From Holothuria scabra (taxonomy: Eukaryota > Echinodermata > Holothuroidea > Aspidochirotida > Holothuriidae), in NCBI GenBank assembly GCA_037179385.1, contig CM074184.1, forward strand, positions 11,612,001-11,676,000: a stretch of DNA of 64,000 nucleotides. Reading direction: 5' to 3'. Positions 48,295-58,799 of the stretch are shown piece by piece. The stretch's first letter is position 1. Each line of letters starts with the position of its first letter. The notes beneath the pieces were generated by a model, which did no database searches, was not told the DNA's origin, and worked only from the letters and a program-made list of their open reading frames with translations. The translations under genes and the position numbers were made by a program.

Positions 48295-48711
48295 CTGTGG
48301 CCAAAAAAAAAGAAACCCATGCCCTGTATCTTGCATTCTTTTTGTGGATATGGCTATGTAAAGAACTCCTTTCAGGCAATTTTGAAAGGTTCCTTGAAGT
48401 TGAATTGAACAGCTGTAACTCAGAACTTAAGCGTGGCAGATACGACCTGCAGCTAGGAAGAGGACACCACCTTACTTCATTTTCTATTTTGGGCACATTG
48501 TGTACCGTAAAGCTTGGAGTAATAATAAGATTTCAAGCCGTAAAGTATATTCTGTATTGGTAACTGTTAGTCATGATCAAAGTGCATGCACAGTGCCATT
48601 TTCCCATAAAAGCAAATGGTTTCTAATCAATGAATCTTCACTTGTGCAGCTGGACTAAAATAAGAATGTGACATAAGGTGACTTCCTCTCCCTAGCCCCA
48701 TGTGGCACCTA

Positions 48712-49217
48712 TATGGAACGCGAAAACCGCCAGCGCATATGGCCATGTACATATAGTTGATTGCGTTATTTCATATGGCGATGATAATACAAACGGCGTT
48801 GTTCCATATGGCGATGTCAGGACAAACGGCGATCTAACTAGAGATGATGGCGTTCTTTCATATTTCGATGTTACTACCGAAACGGCGTTCTATCAAATAG
48901 CCATGTGTTGCTAAGATGTGTATCCAAGGCGTGTATCTAAGGCGTGTAAACAAGACGTGTATCCAAGGCGTTATTTCATATGACGATGTTAGTGCAAACT
49001 TTCATCTACCACAGAACGATGGCCATGTACGAAGAGATGATGGCGTCCTTTTGTATTTCGATGTTACTACTAAAGCGGCGTTCTATCAAATAGAGATGTG
49101 GGTCTAAAGGTGTCTGTTTAAAGGGAAAGAACAGTCCCACAAGTTCTACTAGTCCAGTAGTCTATCGTATTCCATGAATGGCTCTTGAGAATCATGTGAC
49201 AATATTTTTCCCATTGA
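48712..49217 (+). repeat. Left arm of the foldback element, with ~33-bp subrepeats
   Basis: Contains repeated GGCGTT..TTCATATGGCGATG units about 33 bases apart, mixed with AGATGATGGCGTTC and AAGGCGTGTA variants. From 49117 on it holds half of a TTTAA-type MITE (TTTAAAGGGAAAGAACAGTC). Confidence 0.9.
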
Positions 49218-49229
49218 GATGAAGTAAAA

Positions 49230-49880
49230 ATTCAATTTTCCGGCGCGCTCCGCGCGCCCCTTTACAGGTAACGGCTCTGTGAAAGTCACCTGAAAAAGAC
49301 TATATAGGAAACCAGAGTATGTTTGTGCTTCAGTAAGAATGTCTTTAGGGGGCACCGTTATTCAGCTAAGGTTAAAAGTGGCCCATCCTTTCTCTAATTT
49401 TCATTCAGTTTCATTATTGAGATGTCTTAAACGTTAAATTTTTCGGCACGCTTCGCGCGACCCATCATAGACAAGGGCTGAATTCACATCACATGAAAAG
49501 CCCCCTAGCTTTCTGAAAAGAAGATCTGGGGCATCAAGGAGGGAGCCCCTGAAGAAGCTCAGTTTTAAGTAATCCATTCTCCCTCCCCGCACACTCTGCA
49601 TTATCGATTCCGGCCGACTTTAATTATACGGAGTCAGGATATAATTGAAGAAAGTCAAATTGTGATATTTTTGTTCTGTTAAGTGCCCATCTTATGTAAT
49701 TTAAATTTGAAGATAAAATGCATCATTTTAATGCCTACAATTTCGTAAATACCCAGGAGCTTCCGGGGGCTTCGCCCCCTGGACCCCACCAGGGGCCCTG
49801 AGGCGGGCCCTTGGACCCCACGCCGTTAGGGGAGCGCTTCGTGCTCCCGCGGCGCCTTTGGCGCCGTTTGGTAGTCTGTC
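49230..49880. repeat. GC-rich hairpin block in the centre of the foldback element
   Basis: Short GC hairpins, GGCGCGCTCCGCGCGCC (49243), CGCTTCGCGCG (49450), GGGGGCTTCGCCCCC (49767), GGAGCGCTTCGTGCTCC and GGCGCCTTTGGCGCC (49830-49866), stand out from the AT-rich surroundings. They use CTTCG- or CTCC-type loops. Non-coding. Confidence 0.8.
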
Positions 49881-50339
49881 CGAATTTGCCCCCCCCCCCC
49901 AATTTCAGAGATCAAATCCCGCCCCTGTACACAAGTGAAAGTAATACAAAGGAATCGGAGAAAGTAGAATAGAGAAAGGGAACACAAGGACAGGCACTTC
50001 GCGATTCGCCCTCATCCTGAATAAAATTTATTATAATTCAATTGAAAATTTTGTCCAGGCACTGTGAAATTTCTTTTTTCATGAGCACCACACTGTTGTT
50101 ACTTGAAGTTCTGATATAAGGTTGCTGAAAGTACTAATGTTTTACACTAAATACACCATGGTGTTGTTGTTTTAGCAAACAACTGTATTTCAGAAAAGAC
50201 AAAAAACACAAAATCCCCCTTCTCTCCATCTTTTTCTGTTTTGGGGTACTTTAGGAGGGGAGCTTTGGTCCAAGTGAGAGAGTGGGTAGACCTACGTTAG
50301 CGAGTGCCTAGAACTCAGGGCCTGGCTACACGCCTTTAA

Positions 50340-50593
50340 ATAAAGGGCAAGAGCGGTCACCAGACTTATTTTGAAACAACATCTAATTCTCACTAATATC
50401 TCTTTTATTTCTCTTCCATGTACCTTTTTTTGAATCTCGGGAATCTAATATTGCATATCCAAGGTAAAGCAATGAGTTAACCCCAAAAATTTCACCATTC
50501 AATGGGAAAAATATTGTCACATGATTCTCAAGAGCCATTCATGGAATACGATAGACTACTGGACTAGTAGAACTTGTGGGACTGTTCTTTCCC
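50340..50593. mobile_element. MITE partly inside the right foldback arm
   Basis: Left end AAAGGGCAAGAGCGGTCACC and, inverted, right end GGGACTGTTCTTTCCC, with TTTAA at 50335-50339 and 50594-50598 or one base off. A sister of the MITE at 22740-22963. The inner breakpoint of the foldback arm (50499) lies within it. Confidence 0.7.
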
Positions 50594-50978
50594 TTTAAAC
50601 AGACACCTTTAGACCCACATCTCTATTTGATAGAACGCCGCTTAAGTAGTAACATCGAAATACAAAAGGACGCCATCATCTCTTCGTACATGGCCATCGT
50701 TCTGTGGTAGATGAAAGTTTGCACTAACATCGTCATATGAAATAACGCCTTGGATACACGTCTTGTTTACACATCTTAGCAACACATGGCTATTTGATAG
50801 AACGCCGTTTCGGTAGTAACATCGAAATATGAAAGAACGCCATCATCTCTATGTAGATCGCCGTTTGTCCTGACATCGCCATATGGAACAACGCCGTTTG
50901 TATTATCATCGCCATATGAAATAACGCAATCAACTATATGTACATGGCCATATGCGCTGGCGGTTTTCGCGTTCCATA
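50499..50978 (-). repeat. Right arm of the foldback element
   Basis: Inverse of 48712-49217, lacking about 26 bases of the AAGGCGTGTA segment, with only a few base changes otherwise. Confidence 0.92.
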
Positions 50979-51601
50979 CACCTAGACATGTTTCCGATGC
51001 TAATGCAGCACACACATGGACTGCTTCACAAAAGTCTGTGAACATAGTTTACAACCAAAGTGAATCCATCGAGTCATAGAAAGAGCCTCATAAACAGTAA
51101 TGAGGCAGACTCATTTGTCTTATAAAATACAAAATTTACGACATTTTTTGCCATTTTAAAGTCTACAAAGGCCAATTTTTCTTCAGAAAAAAATTGGAGC
51201 TAAATGCATGAGTTATTTCAAACATGATGTGCCCCTGCCAAGTTGCTTTGGACTATTCTTTGGTACCAATTGGGTTTCTGTACCCAGAAGTGGCATATAC
51301 GCATACACATACATGTAACCCTAACCTATAACCCTAACCCAGTATTACTATGTGTACTGTTTGTAACCCGAACCTCATTACTATAGACATTTTACCAATT
51401 AAAAAGAGGGGGCTTCAAAACTGCAACCTGGGAATGATTATACCACGTACAAAACCATAGAATTGAATCTTCACTATGGAGAAGGCCAATGGTCACAATA
51501 CCGAATCTAAACTGTGCCAGAATAATCCTTCCCACAATGCAGTATTTCAGCTAAATGGAATAAGGCTTATGTGTACGTAACCCTAACCCAATAACTGTGG
51601 G

Positions 51602-51810
51602 TACATGCTAGGAAAAGCCCCTTAGCTACTTTTCAAATTTGGTACCCGCCGTAGCAGGCACATGGCAGGAAAGATGGATTAAGTCAATTTCAATGGAGTA
51701 TTGTGTGTGAGTATTGATCCATGAAGCTACTCAGGAAATGTCCAGTGGCCAGCACAACAGAGGCATTGTGATTGTATTCTTCTGTGACACTGAACACAAA
51801 AGCAGTGATG
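51602..51810 (-). repeat. Dispersed repeat, copy 2
   Basis: The reverse strand matches 40566-40785 in order, including GACATTTCCTGAGTAG and TTTGAAAAGTAGCTAAGG. Confidence 0.7.
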
Positions 51811-53096
51811 GCTCTCATGATTTATCTTTTTTCTGCTCGAGTACATCAGATTTTTCAAATGAGCTAAGGGGAATTTCCTCTCATGTATGCAAACCCAATT
51901 AGGCCTAGAGCCTATTCTGTTAGTGTCTAGATGGTCTCCAAACTCCTATCAACACTCTTTGGTGATGAAGCCATAGAAGCAACAAGAGGTAGGCCTATCC
52001 ATTTGGGATCAAAATGTTACATCCGTGACAATTTTCCCGACATAGCCTAGTGAAGGAAGTGCACTTGTGTAATAATCTAACCTAAGTCCTAGCCTACAGA
52101 GTCAATGACCCTAAATATCGGCGCAACCCAGAAATAGGCTTCCACAGAAATTTCAGTATATCGCAGTACAGTAGCAACACAAAAGCCTAGCCATTTGATG
52201 CTTTAATTATTAAATGCGTGTCATATGTCATCAAAATAAGTTCAATTTCGCTTTAAGGTCGTTCAGGATTTTGAAATATATTACCTCATTTTCTAGTACA
52301 ATATTTTTTTGAAAAGCTGTGCAAGCAGTGTCACAAATCTGTTGTTTTCTTGGTCACACAATGTTACCGCCACTTGAAACTTTGACAGTCTATTCATTAA
52401 CATGTCGTGCATGTTAACATCTATCAGTTTAACGTAGCAGAGTGACGTAAAGTCTCTTTTCCATATGATGGCAAGGGGTCAAAAACATTTGTCTTAAAAT
52501 TTGAGGTAGTGTTACCGGGTGCAATCGACATGCCCTACATTCCAGTCATTTATCCCATCCTTAGGACATCTATATTAATACTGATGTTGATAAATTATTT
52601 CTTGGGCATAAACGATGTTTAAAACTGTTTTCACTGTAACTTGGTGCTTATTTGGGGGGCTAAAGGAAGAAAAATTTCACCAGGCCTTTAGTTTAAGATG
52701 AATGGAAAACAGTCACCAACTTCTTTGACAAAAAGCCAGTTTTCATCAGTTTTAACTCGGTTAGAGACTGAGAAACTGTCAAAACACAATTTTTGGCAAC
52801 GTCTGACAAATGCAGTATCTGATTTTACTCCCAAAAAAGGACACCATCACTAAAATTTAGGATGCGCAAAACTTAGGCACATAAAACAACATGAAGTTGT
52901 GACAAAAGAGCCAAACTTCAATCAACCATTACTTCCTTAATTTCTATCTAACTAAAGCATATTTCACATCAATATAAAGCAAACGAATGAAAGTTTGGCT
53001 TGGTTATAAGTGTTTTCACTCAAAGGGTGAGTTGACTATGATGTTTGCAGAATAATGTTGGAATGCGCGAAACTTTCATATAACCATGCTAGGCCT
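51811..53096. other. Gene-free stretch, nothing recognised
   Basis: AT-rich DNA with scattered TAGGCCTA motifs. No convincing ORF, RNA gene or bordered repeat. Confidence 0.45.
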
Positions 53097-53114
53097 AACT
53101 CGAAAGGTGGGGCC

Positions 53115-53303
53115 TATTCCCAGGGCAAAGCCCTGCGAATAAGGAAGAGCCCAATCCTTATTCACAAGGCAGATCCCTGGGAATAAGGATGTGTGGCATC
53201 ACTATTCCCAGGGCAAAGTAGCTTCGTGAATTAGAAAGAGCACCAACATTATTCACAGGGCAATGCCCTGCGAAAAAGGAGGTTATGCACCACTATTCGC
53301 AGG
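53115..53303. repeat. Tandem 44-bp repeat, 4.3 copies, each with a palindrome
   Basis: TATTC starts units at 53115, 53159, 53203, 53250 and 53294. The best units contain CAGGGCAAAGCCCTG, a hairpin with a 3-nt loop. A single related unit (CGCAGGGCCTAGCCCTGCG) stands at 59284-59302 near the other end of the proposed element. Confidence 0.9.
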
Positions 53304-53309
53304 TGCCAT

Positions 53310-53517
53310 ATATGGGCCATGCTGAGGCATGGAGTGTTTTCCGGGATGTTGTTTCTGACACAACAAAGTTGTGTATCCCACTTAAGAAAGCTGCGGTTAA
53401 AAATAGGCCAATTTGGATTTCTAGAGAAGTTCTTAGAGCAACTAGGAAGAAACGTAAGTGTTGGCGTCGCTTGTCAAAAGTTGACCTGAGAAAGTCTAAT
53501 TGGTCACAGGTTACATA
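53310..53517 (+). pseudogene. LINE copy 1, linker region between endonuclease and RT
   Basis: An open frame with KNRPIWISREVLRATRKKRK and CWRRLSKVDLRKSNWS. This is the usual R.LW...EV....RKK...W segment upstream of the RT domain in CR1/L2/Jockey-type non-LTR elements. The frame resumes at about 55196 after a 1.68-kb interruption. Confidence 0.75.
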
Positions 53518-55195
53518 GTTGTAGCAGCCGTGTACAGCCACATAGAGCAAATACCGCTAATTTGTCTAACAATGAGTGGGCATAGGTTACCTTGCATGCG
53601 CCGCATCTTCTTCATAGATTGGGTGAGGCTTTCAGTTAGAAAACTAGAACAGTACAGATCTGGACAGCGAGAAAGGTAGTCTGGCCTCAAAAGGTCTCCG
53701 CAATGATTGTGACGTTTTCTGCCTTCGGCGTACAACTTAGCCCACTATTTTATGGCGAGATAGGGTTAGGGTATCTAAGCCTGTAGGAAGGAGAATTCGA
53801 CAACATCTGCATGGAGCCGGGGGAGTAGAGCCAGCTGCCTCTGTACTTCGTTCCATAAAGGCCATATTAATGGTAAGAAAATTTCTGTTTTTTTTACTAA
53901 GTAAATGTTTGAGGGGAGACGATGTTTATTTAATGATGTTGAATTGTGTGAAATGGAGTTACCTGAAATGTATGGTGCGATATTGAACCGTCTTTAAACG
54001 AAAGTAAAGTTGGGAAAGTGGAGAAAAATAATGTCTTGAAACAATTAGGACGTAAATGAGTCGTATGAATGTTAGTTGTTATTTAGGCTATTAAAATGAA
54101 TCTTAGAAGTAAGCGAACCTTGTGTAATTCAACAGAGAATGTTTCTTTTACAATGAGAAAGTTTAGGAAAAGGGAAGTTTGTTGAATGTAGAAAAAATGT
54201 TTTTTAACTTTGAAAAGCGGAAAGAGGATGCATCATTTTAAGATCGAGGCGAGATAACTTGTTGGGGAACTATTGAATTTTATGTATGAATATGTTTACG
54301 CAGGGGAAAGAAGACACTAAAATTGTGAAATTCTGGGGAAATTAATTATAAGGGTTCAAGCTTAAGGCAATTCTGGTCTAAAAGGGACAGTGGCTGCACA
54401 CTTGTTCCAGTTTGAAAGGTATATTTAATGTACTCAGAAAGAGTAAAGAGAGGGCGTCTACAAAATCTGGGTATGTTTTACCAAATCAGGTTTTGAAAGG
54501 AAAGTTGGGAGGCCCCTCTTAATTTAACTGGTACGAAAAATTGTGAGTACAAGTTCTATGAATGTATTACGGGTTTACACTTTCAGGCTTCCGGTCTGGG
54601 GATGTAATTCCAGCTCAGCCAAAAAGGGCGTGTCAATCTGCAACATCCTCGAGGGATGACCGGCAATTGTATATTGCATATGTAAACTTACTCCTCGGTT
54701 ACGGTGGGATGACTAAGGATCCCTTTACCATTCGTCGCCAAGGTTACCGGAATCGAGTTTTCGTACAACAAAAACTGTGCTAAGTACAGAGAACGCTTAT
54801 TAATGTTTTCATTATTTTCCTTAATACAAGGAGCGATGTTTCGTTTGCAACAAGTTGACTCTTGTGAACTGAATATACTAGAAGTAATATTAAACTGACA
54901 ACTGCTGGAGACCAAAAGAGAAGTGTAAAAAAGGGACTTAACAGCCTGACAGCTTAAAGGGGTACATGTGCTGAACGTGTTCTATGACCAGTGAGCTTTA
55001 TTCATGTTAGCTCCAGGCGAGAGAAAGTCATTACATATTATTTATCATTCTTTTCTTCGATTTAAAACAACCTCTTGTTTGTACTTATTTCATGTTCGCG
55101 TGTAAGTATCCCAGTACCGTGATGCTTTTCATCGAACCGAACCGTCGCCGGGATAACCGTGACATCGCTATAGGGCCAGTAAAAGTCCAGAAAAC
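53518..55195. other. 1.68-kb interruption inside LINE copy 1
   Basis: Separates two parts of the LINE linker (ending NWSQVT and resuming YKKQELLVKNL). No TIR or clear target duplication was found. It contains a frame at 54583-54780, preceded by an acceptor-like TTACACTTTCAG, reading FRSGDVIPAQPKRACQSATS and LYIAYVNLLLGYGGMTKD to a stop. A GTAAGA donor-like site lies at 53873. The protein is not recognised; these may be remnants of another element with spliced coding parts. Confidence 0.4.
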
Positions 55196-55566
55196 TAAGC
55201 AGCTTACAAGAAGCAGGAACTCTTAGTTAAAAATTTGGTAAACGGAACTAAAGCTAGGTTTGAAAAGAAGTTGGCCAAGGAGGTTAAGATAAACCCCAAA
55301 ACTTTTCATGCCTATGTGAGGTCTAAGCAGAAGCTTAAGGAGGGTGTGGGGCCTTTCAAAGGTGATGATAATACTTTTTGTATCTGTTTTTACTGAGGAA
55401 TCATCTTTGTTGGGGACTTGTAAGGGTTCTGATGTCTCTTCTTCAATTAGTTACATCATTTTCTCAGAGGAACAAGTTTGTAAAAAGTTAAAAGAGTTTG
55501 AAAGCTAGTTAGGCCCCTGGGCCAGATGGGGTCCACCCAGCCATTTAACGTGAATGCTCTGAGATT

Positions 55567-56898
55567 TTGTCAGTTCCTCTTTCCATCATTTTTCAGAAGT
55601 GTCTGGATTCGAGTTTTGTTCCTACTGACTGGCGGGTAGCAAATGTTACTCCAATTTTTAAGAAGGGGGATCGAAGTAATCCTTGCAATTACAGGCCTGT
55701 CAGTTTAACCAGTGTTGTGTGCAAAGTTATGGAATCTTTAATTAAGGATAGTTTACTTAAGTATCTTTTAGATAATGAGTTACTTAATTTGTCACAGCAT
55801 GGTTTCCTGCCAAGCAGATCTTGTGTTACTAACTTACTGAGCTTTCTTGAAGATGTCTCTTCATCTCTTGATTCTGGGTATGGCGTTGATGTCATTTACC
55901 TTGACTTTTCAAAGGCTTTTGATAAAGTTCCATTAGGTAGGCTAATGGTTAAACTGCATAGGTTAGGGATTCAGGGCAATTGTGCTGATTGGATAAATTC
56001 GTGGCTTCATGGTAGATCTCAGAGAGTTGCTGTCAATGGTAACTTCTCCTCTTGGAAAGAAGTCACAAGTGGAGTACCGCAGGGTTCTGTCCTTGGCCCA
56101 CTTCTTTTCTTAATTTTCATCAATGATATTGATAGTTCTCTTACATCTCGTATAAGTAAGTTTGCAGATGATACTAAGCTTTGTAGGAAGATTAGCATTT
56201 TGGCTGATGCCTTCCTGCTGCAGAAAGGTCTGGATAGGTTATTTTTTTGGTCTCAGACCTGGCAAATGTCTTTTAATGCAGATAAGTGTAAGGTCCTTCA
56301 TTTTGGTCCCAAAAGTTTTAGCTATGATTATAACATGAATGGTTGTGTTTTAAGTAATGTCACCTTTGAGAAAGATCTGGGTGTTGTAATTAGTGGGGAT
56401 TTAAAGTCATCAAGGCAGTGTGCAGCCACTGCTGTAAAGTCTAATAGAGTGCTTGGATTGATCAAGAGGAATTTCATCAATTTTAGTAAGGATATTGTAC
56501 TTAATTTGTATAAGCAGTTGGTAAGACCCCATCTTGACTATGCAGCTCGGGCTTGGAGTCCCTTCTATGAAAAGGACAAGTTTCTTTTAGAGCAGGTTCA
56601 GAGGAGAGCCACTCGCCTTATTCCTGAAGTGAGAAATTTGCCTTATCATGCTAGGCTTAAACATCTTGGGATTACCACTTTGGAGCTGAGAAGGATTAGG
56701 GGAGACATCCTCCAGGTTTACAAGCTCCTTTGTGAAAGGAATTCCCTTCTAACTTGTAGTAATTTAAGGGTTCAAAGTAATTCTTGGGTGCGTGGGCATT
56801 GTAAAAAGCTTGAAAAGCCTTTTGCAAGGCTTGACATTAGGAAGTTTTGTTTCTCCCATAGAGTTGTCAACGAGTGGCATGTCTACCAGATTGGGTAG
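55567..56898 (+). pseudogene. Reverse transcriptase of LINE copy 1 (443-codon open part)
   Basis: Motifs in order: WRVANVTPIFKKGDRSNPCN and YRPVSLTS (RT fingers); VIYLDFSKAFDKVP (motif A, catalytic Asp); SGVPQGSVLGPLLFLIFIND (motif B); FADDTKL (motif C, the two catalytic Asp); FNADKCKVLHFG (motif D/E); and the thumb-side LVRPHLDYAARAWSP. The catalytic residues are intact, but the frame is open only from mid-domain. The upstream part is frameshifted, and the C terminus is lost by a frameshift relative to copy 2 (VVNEWNCLPDWVVNSPS there). Confidence 0.95.
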
Positions 56899-56926
56899 TT
56901 AACTCCCCCTCACTTCACTGCTTTAA

Positions 56927-57509
56927 AGGCATGTTCTGGTGGGGTTTGGCCACTGTCTTGTAAGAAAAACAAAAATATTCCACACCATGGCCTTCAAACC
57001 CTATCACAATACCACTTTCCTAACTCAAGATATCTCACTTTAAAGATTGGTTATTTTAGTTAAAAAATACTTCTGCTTTTCAACAAAGCCATAACAGCCA
57101 CAAAAAGTTATGTAATGTGGGCACATTGCTTCAAATTCCTTTTGTTTTTCTTTATAATTGAAGGTTCTGTTTGTCCTTGAAATTTGATACTGTTGGAAAG
57201 TTTGAATATCTTTTCCTGTAGATCTAACATTACCCTTCACTATACATAGGGTTCAACCAACAACATTGCTTAGTATTGCTTGCAGCGGCATCATAACAAT
57301 AAATAAATTGAATACAATGTTAAATTAATGTGCCACGATGACATCACAGATTTCGCATGATGCATCAAATACCAAGAAAAATCTGCATTACTTTAAAACT
57401 TCGTATCTTCCGAATGCTATAAGCTATCGAGATGCCATTTTCACCTTCTGAAAGAGAAAATTTTTCTGCTTATTTTGAAGTTAAAGAATTTTGTCCTCAG
57501 AACATGCCT
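56927..57509. mobile_element. 583-bp MITE inserted in the LINE 3' region, TTTAA duplicated
   Basis: The left end AGGCATGTTCTGGTGGGG and right end TCCTCAGAACATGCCT are inverted. TTTAA flanks both (56922-56926 and 57510-57514). LINE copy 2 has the uninterrupted sequence CTGCTTTAAGGTTAAC at 61559-61574, which proves the insertion. The reverse strand of its centre matches 7044-7200. Confidence 0.95.
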
Positions 57510-57698
57510 TTTAAGGTTAACACTGACAGGTTTTTCCATGGCTGTGGTAGAATCTGATTGTTTGGGGCTGTTGTCAAGCTTTGGTGGTTTGACTTTTGAT
57601 TAGGGCTTGGACTTCAGGGCATCATATGGGGCCTTGGCCCTCCTTTGCCCTTCAACCTGTTATGTTATGTTATGTTATGTTATGTTATGTTATGTTAT

Positions 57699-58000
57699 CC
57701 AGTGACGGGTTTTCCTAGTGAGGGGTATAAGCGCAAGGCCGGGTATTTCCTCCTCCGAAAATAGTGTTTGCACACATACTTGACGTATGCATACTTGAAC
57801 TTCTTGTTGTATCTCAAGCCTGCTTCTGCAAAAAGCTTTGTTGGCAAATTCAACAGACTCATCCCAGACAACAAACTCTGCCTTAATACTTTCATCTCAA
57901 AACTATATAATGCCTTGTAAAATTCTTCATATGAATCAAAGGCATGGCCATACTTCATGTTGTCAGCATTACTAATGTGGTGCGCGTGAATTACACATAG
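57699..58000 (-). pseudogene. Orphan coding fragment cut by LINE and hAT
   Basis: The - strand frame reads NADNMKYGHAFDSYEEFYKA, then LYSFEMKVLRQSLLSGMSLL and KYAYVKYVCKHYFRRRKYPA. The composition is protein-like. It is bounded on one side by the (TTATG)n tail of LINE copy 1 and on the other by the hAT at 58008. No family recognised; possibly the remains of the composite element's own protein. Confidence 0.4.
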
Positions 58001-58157
58001 GCTATCGCAGTAGTTCTCAAAGTGGTCCCTACGGCCCCCCGGGGGCGCTGAGGAGTTTGCAAAGCAATAGAGGGACGTTGGCATTGACTAGGGGGTCCCT
58101 GGAAGTTCTCATACATTCAGGCAATAAAAGAACCTAGGAGACTGTCTTCTCCGAAAG

Positions 58158-58337
58158 AATTACGATATTGACAAAAGTTGAATGTTAATTACCAATGAAA
58201 CTGATCAATTCCCAAAGAAGTGGAAGTGTTACATCAACAGTCCCAGCTGCTGATGAAAACGAAAAGACTTCCACTTCTTTGAGAGTTGATCAATTTTTAT
58301 TGGTAATTAATATTCAACATTTGTCAATATCGTAATT
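58158..58337. repeat. 180-bp perfect-looking long hairpin inside the hAT
   Basis: Arms of about 75 bases (58158-58232 and 58264-58337) pair almost throughout: AATTACGATATTGACAAA and its inverse at the ends, and AAAGAAGTGGAAGT and its inverse near the loop. It could be a small foldback MITE. Confidence 0.9.
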
Positions 58338-58799
58338 TTCTACCACTATAAATTAAAATTCTGCAAATTTCAAATAAATAATAATAATTTCAGCGATGAA
58401 ATTGATATTTTGGTGAACTGTAGTGAATATTACAAGGATATTTACTGAAAAGTGTGCCGAATTGTAACTCTCAGCAGCATTCATCAACCAGCAACTTGCT
58501 ATAGAAGTAGAAATGTGCAGATTTTTCAGCAATTTGTGAAGCAATTCGGGTAAGAGGACTACCTTGAGGTAGGTGTCATATTTGCATAATAAGTTTAGCA
58601 ATGTCAGGTATTACGTAATTGCACAAGAATTAAATTCCATTACACCCTCGTTTCATGTAGAAGCAATTGTGCACTGATTCAGTTGGGTCTTGGTCAATAC
58701 ACCATGAAGGTTACCTTACTCTGCTGTCTCCTCCTTGTTTGTCTGCTGTGTTTCTGTGCTACAATACCAAAGCAGGCTACCCAATGACGGAAATTTTAC

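Larger units (their letters stand above)
48712..50978. mobile_element. 2.27-kb foldback element with ~0.5-kb inverted arms and 6-bp TSD
   Basis: The left arm 48712-49217 and right arm 50499-50978 are inverted copies differing by a few substitutions and one ~26-bp indel (at 48925-48950). The ends are TATGGAACGCGAAAACCGCC and its inverse. CACCTA flanks both (48706-48711 and 50979-50984). The arms share an apparent 70-aa ORF, but its frame is made of ~33-bp subrepeats and is not a gene. The 1.28-kb centre is non-coding. The near identity of the arms points to recent insertion or to gene conversion between arms. Confidence 0.93.
55196..57698 (+). mobile_element. LINE copy 1, CR1/L2-like non-LTR retrotransposon, RT part and 3' tail
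   Basis: Runs from the pre-RT linker through the reverse transcriptase to the 3' UTR, and ends in eight TTATG units (57660-57698), the microsatellite tail typical of CR1/L2-type elements. It is interrupted by a MITE at 56927-57509. It is dead: a shifted KASKAPGPDG segment with stops near 55505, a deletion near 55375, and a one-base loss at about 56880 that cuts off the C terminus. Confidence 0.95.

Noticed and set aside
48050..48496. 148-aa - strand ORF as a gene
   Set aside because: It runs through a pyrimidine tract and splice-like sites, and the opposite strand is also open for 116 codons. No motif seen; retained only as a possible 5' exon.
48702..51045. 70-89-aa ORFs in both foldback arms
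   Set aside because: The frame is made of degenerate ~33-bp subrepeats. The two ORFs match only because the arms are inverted copies.
51310..51345. Telomere-like AACCCTAACC repeats
   Set aside because: Only three degenerate units, with a further single unit near 51580; too few for an interstitial telomere.
53755..53775. TAGGGTTAGGG as telomeric sequence
   Set aside because: One and a half units only; chance occurrence.
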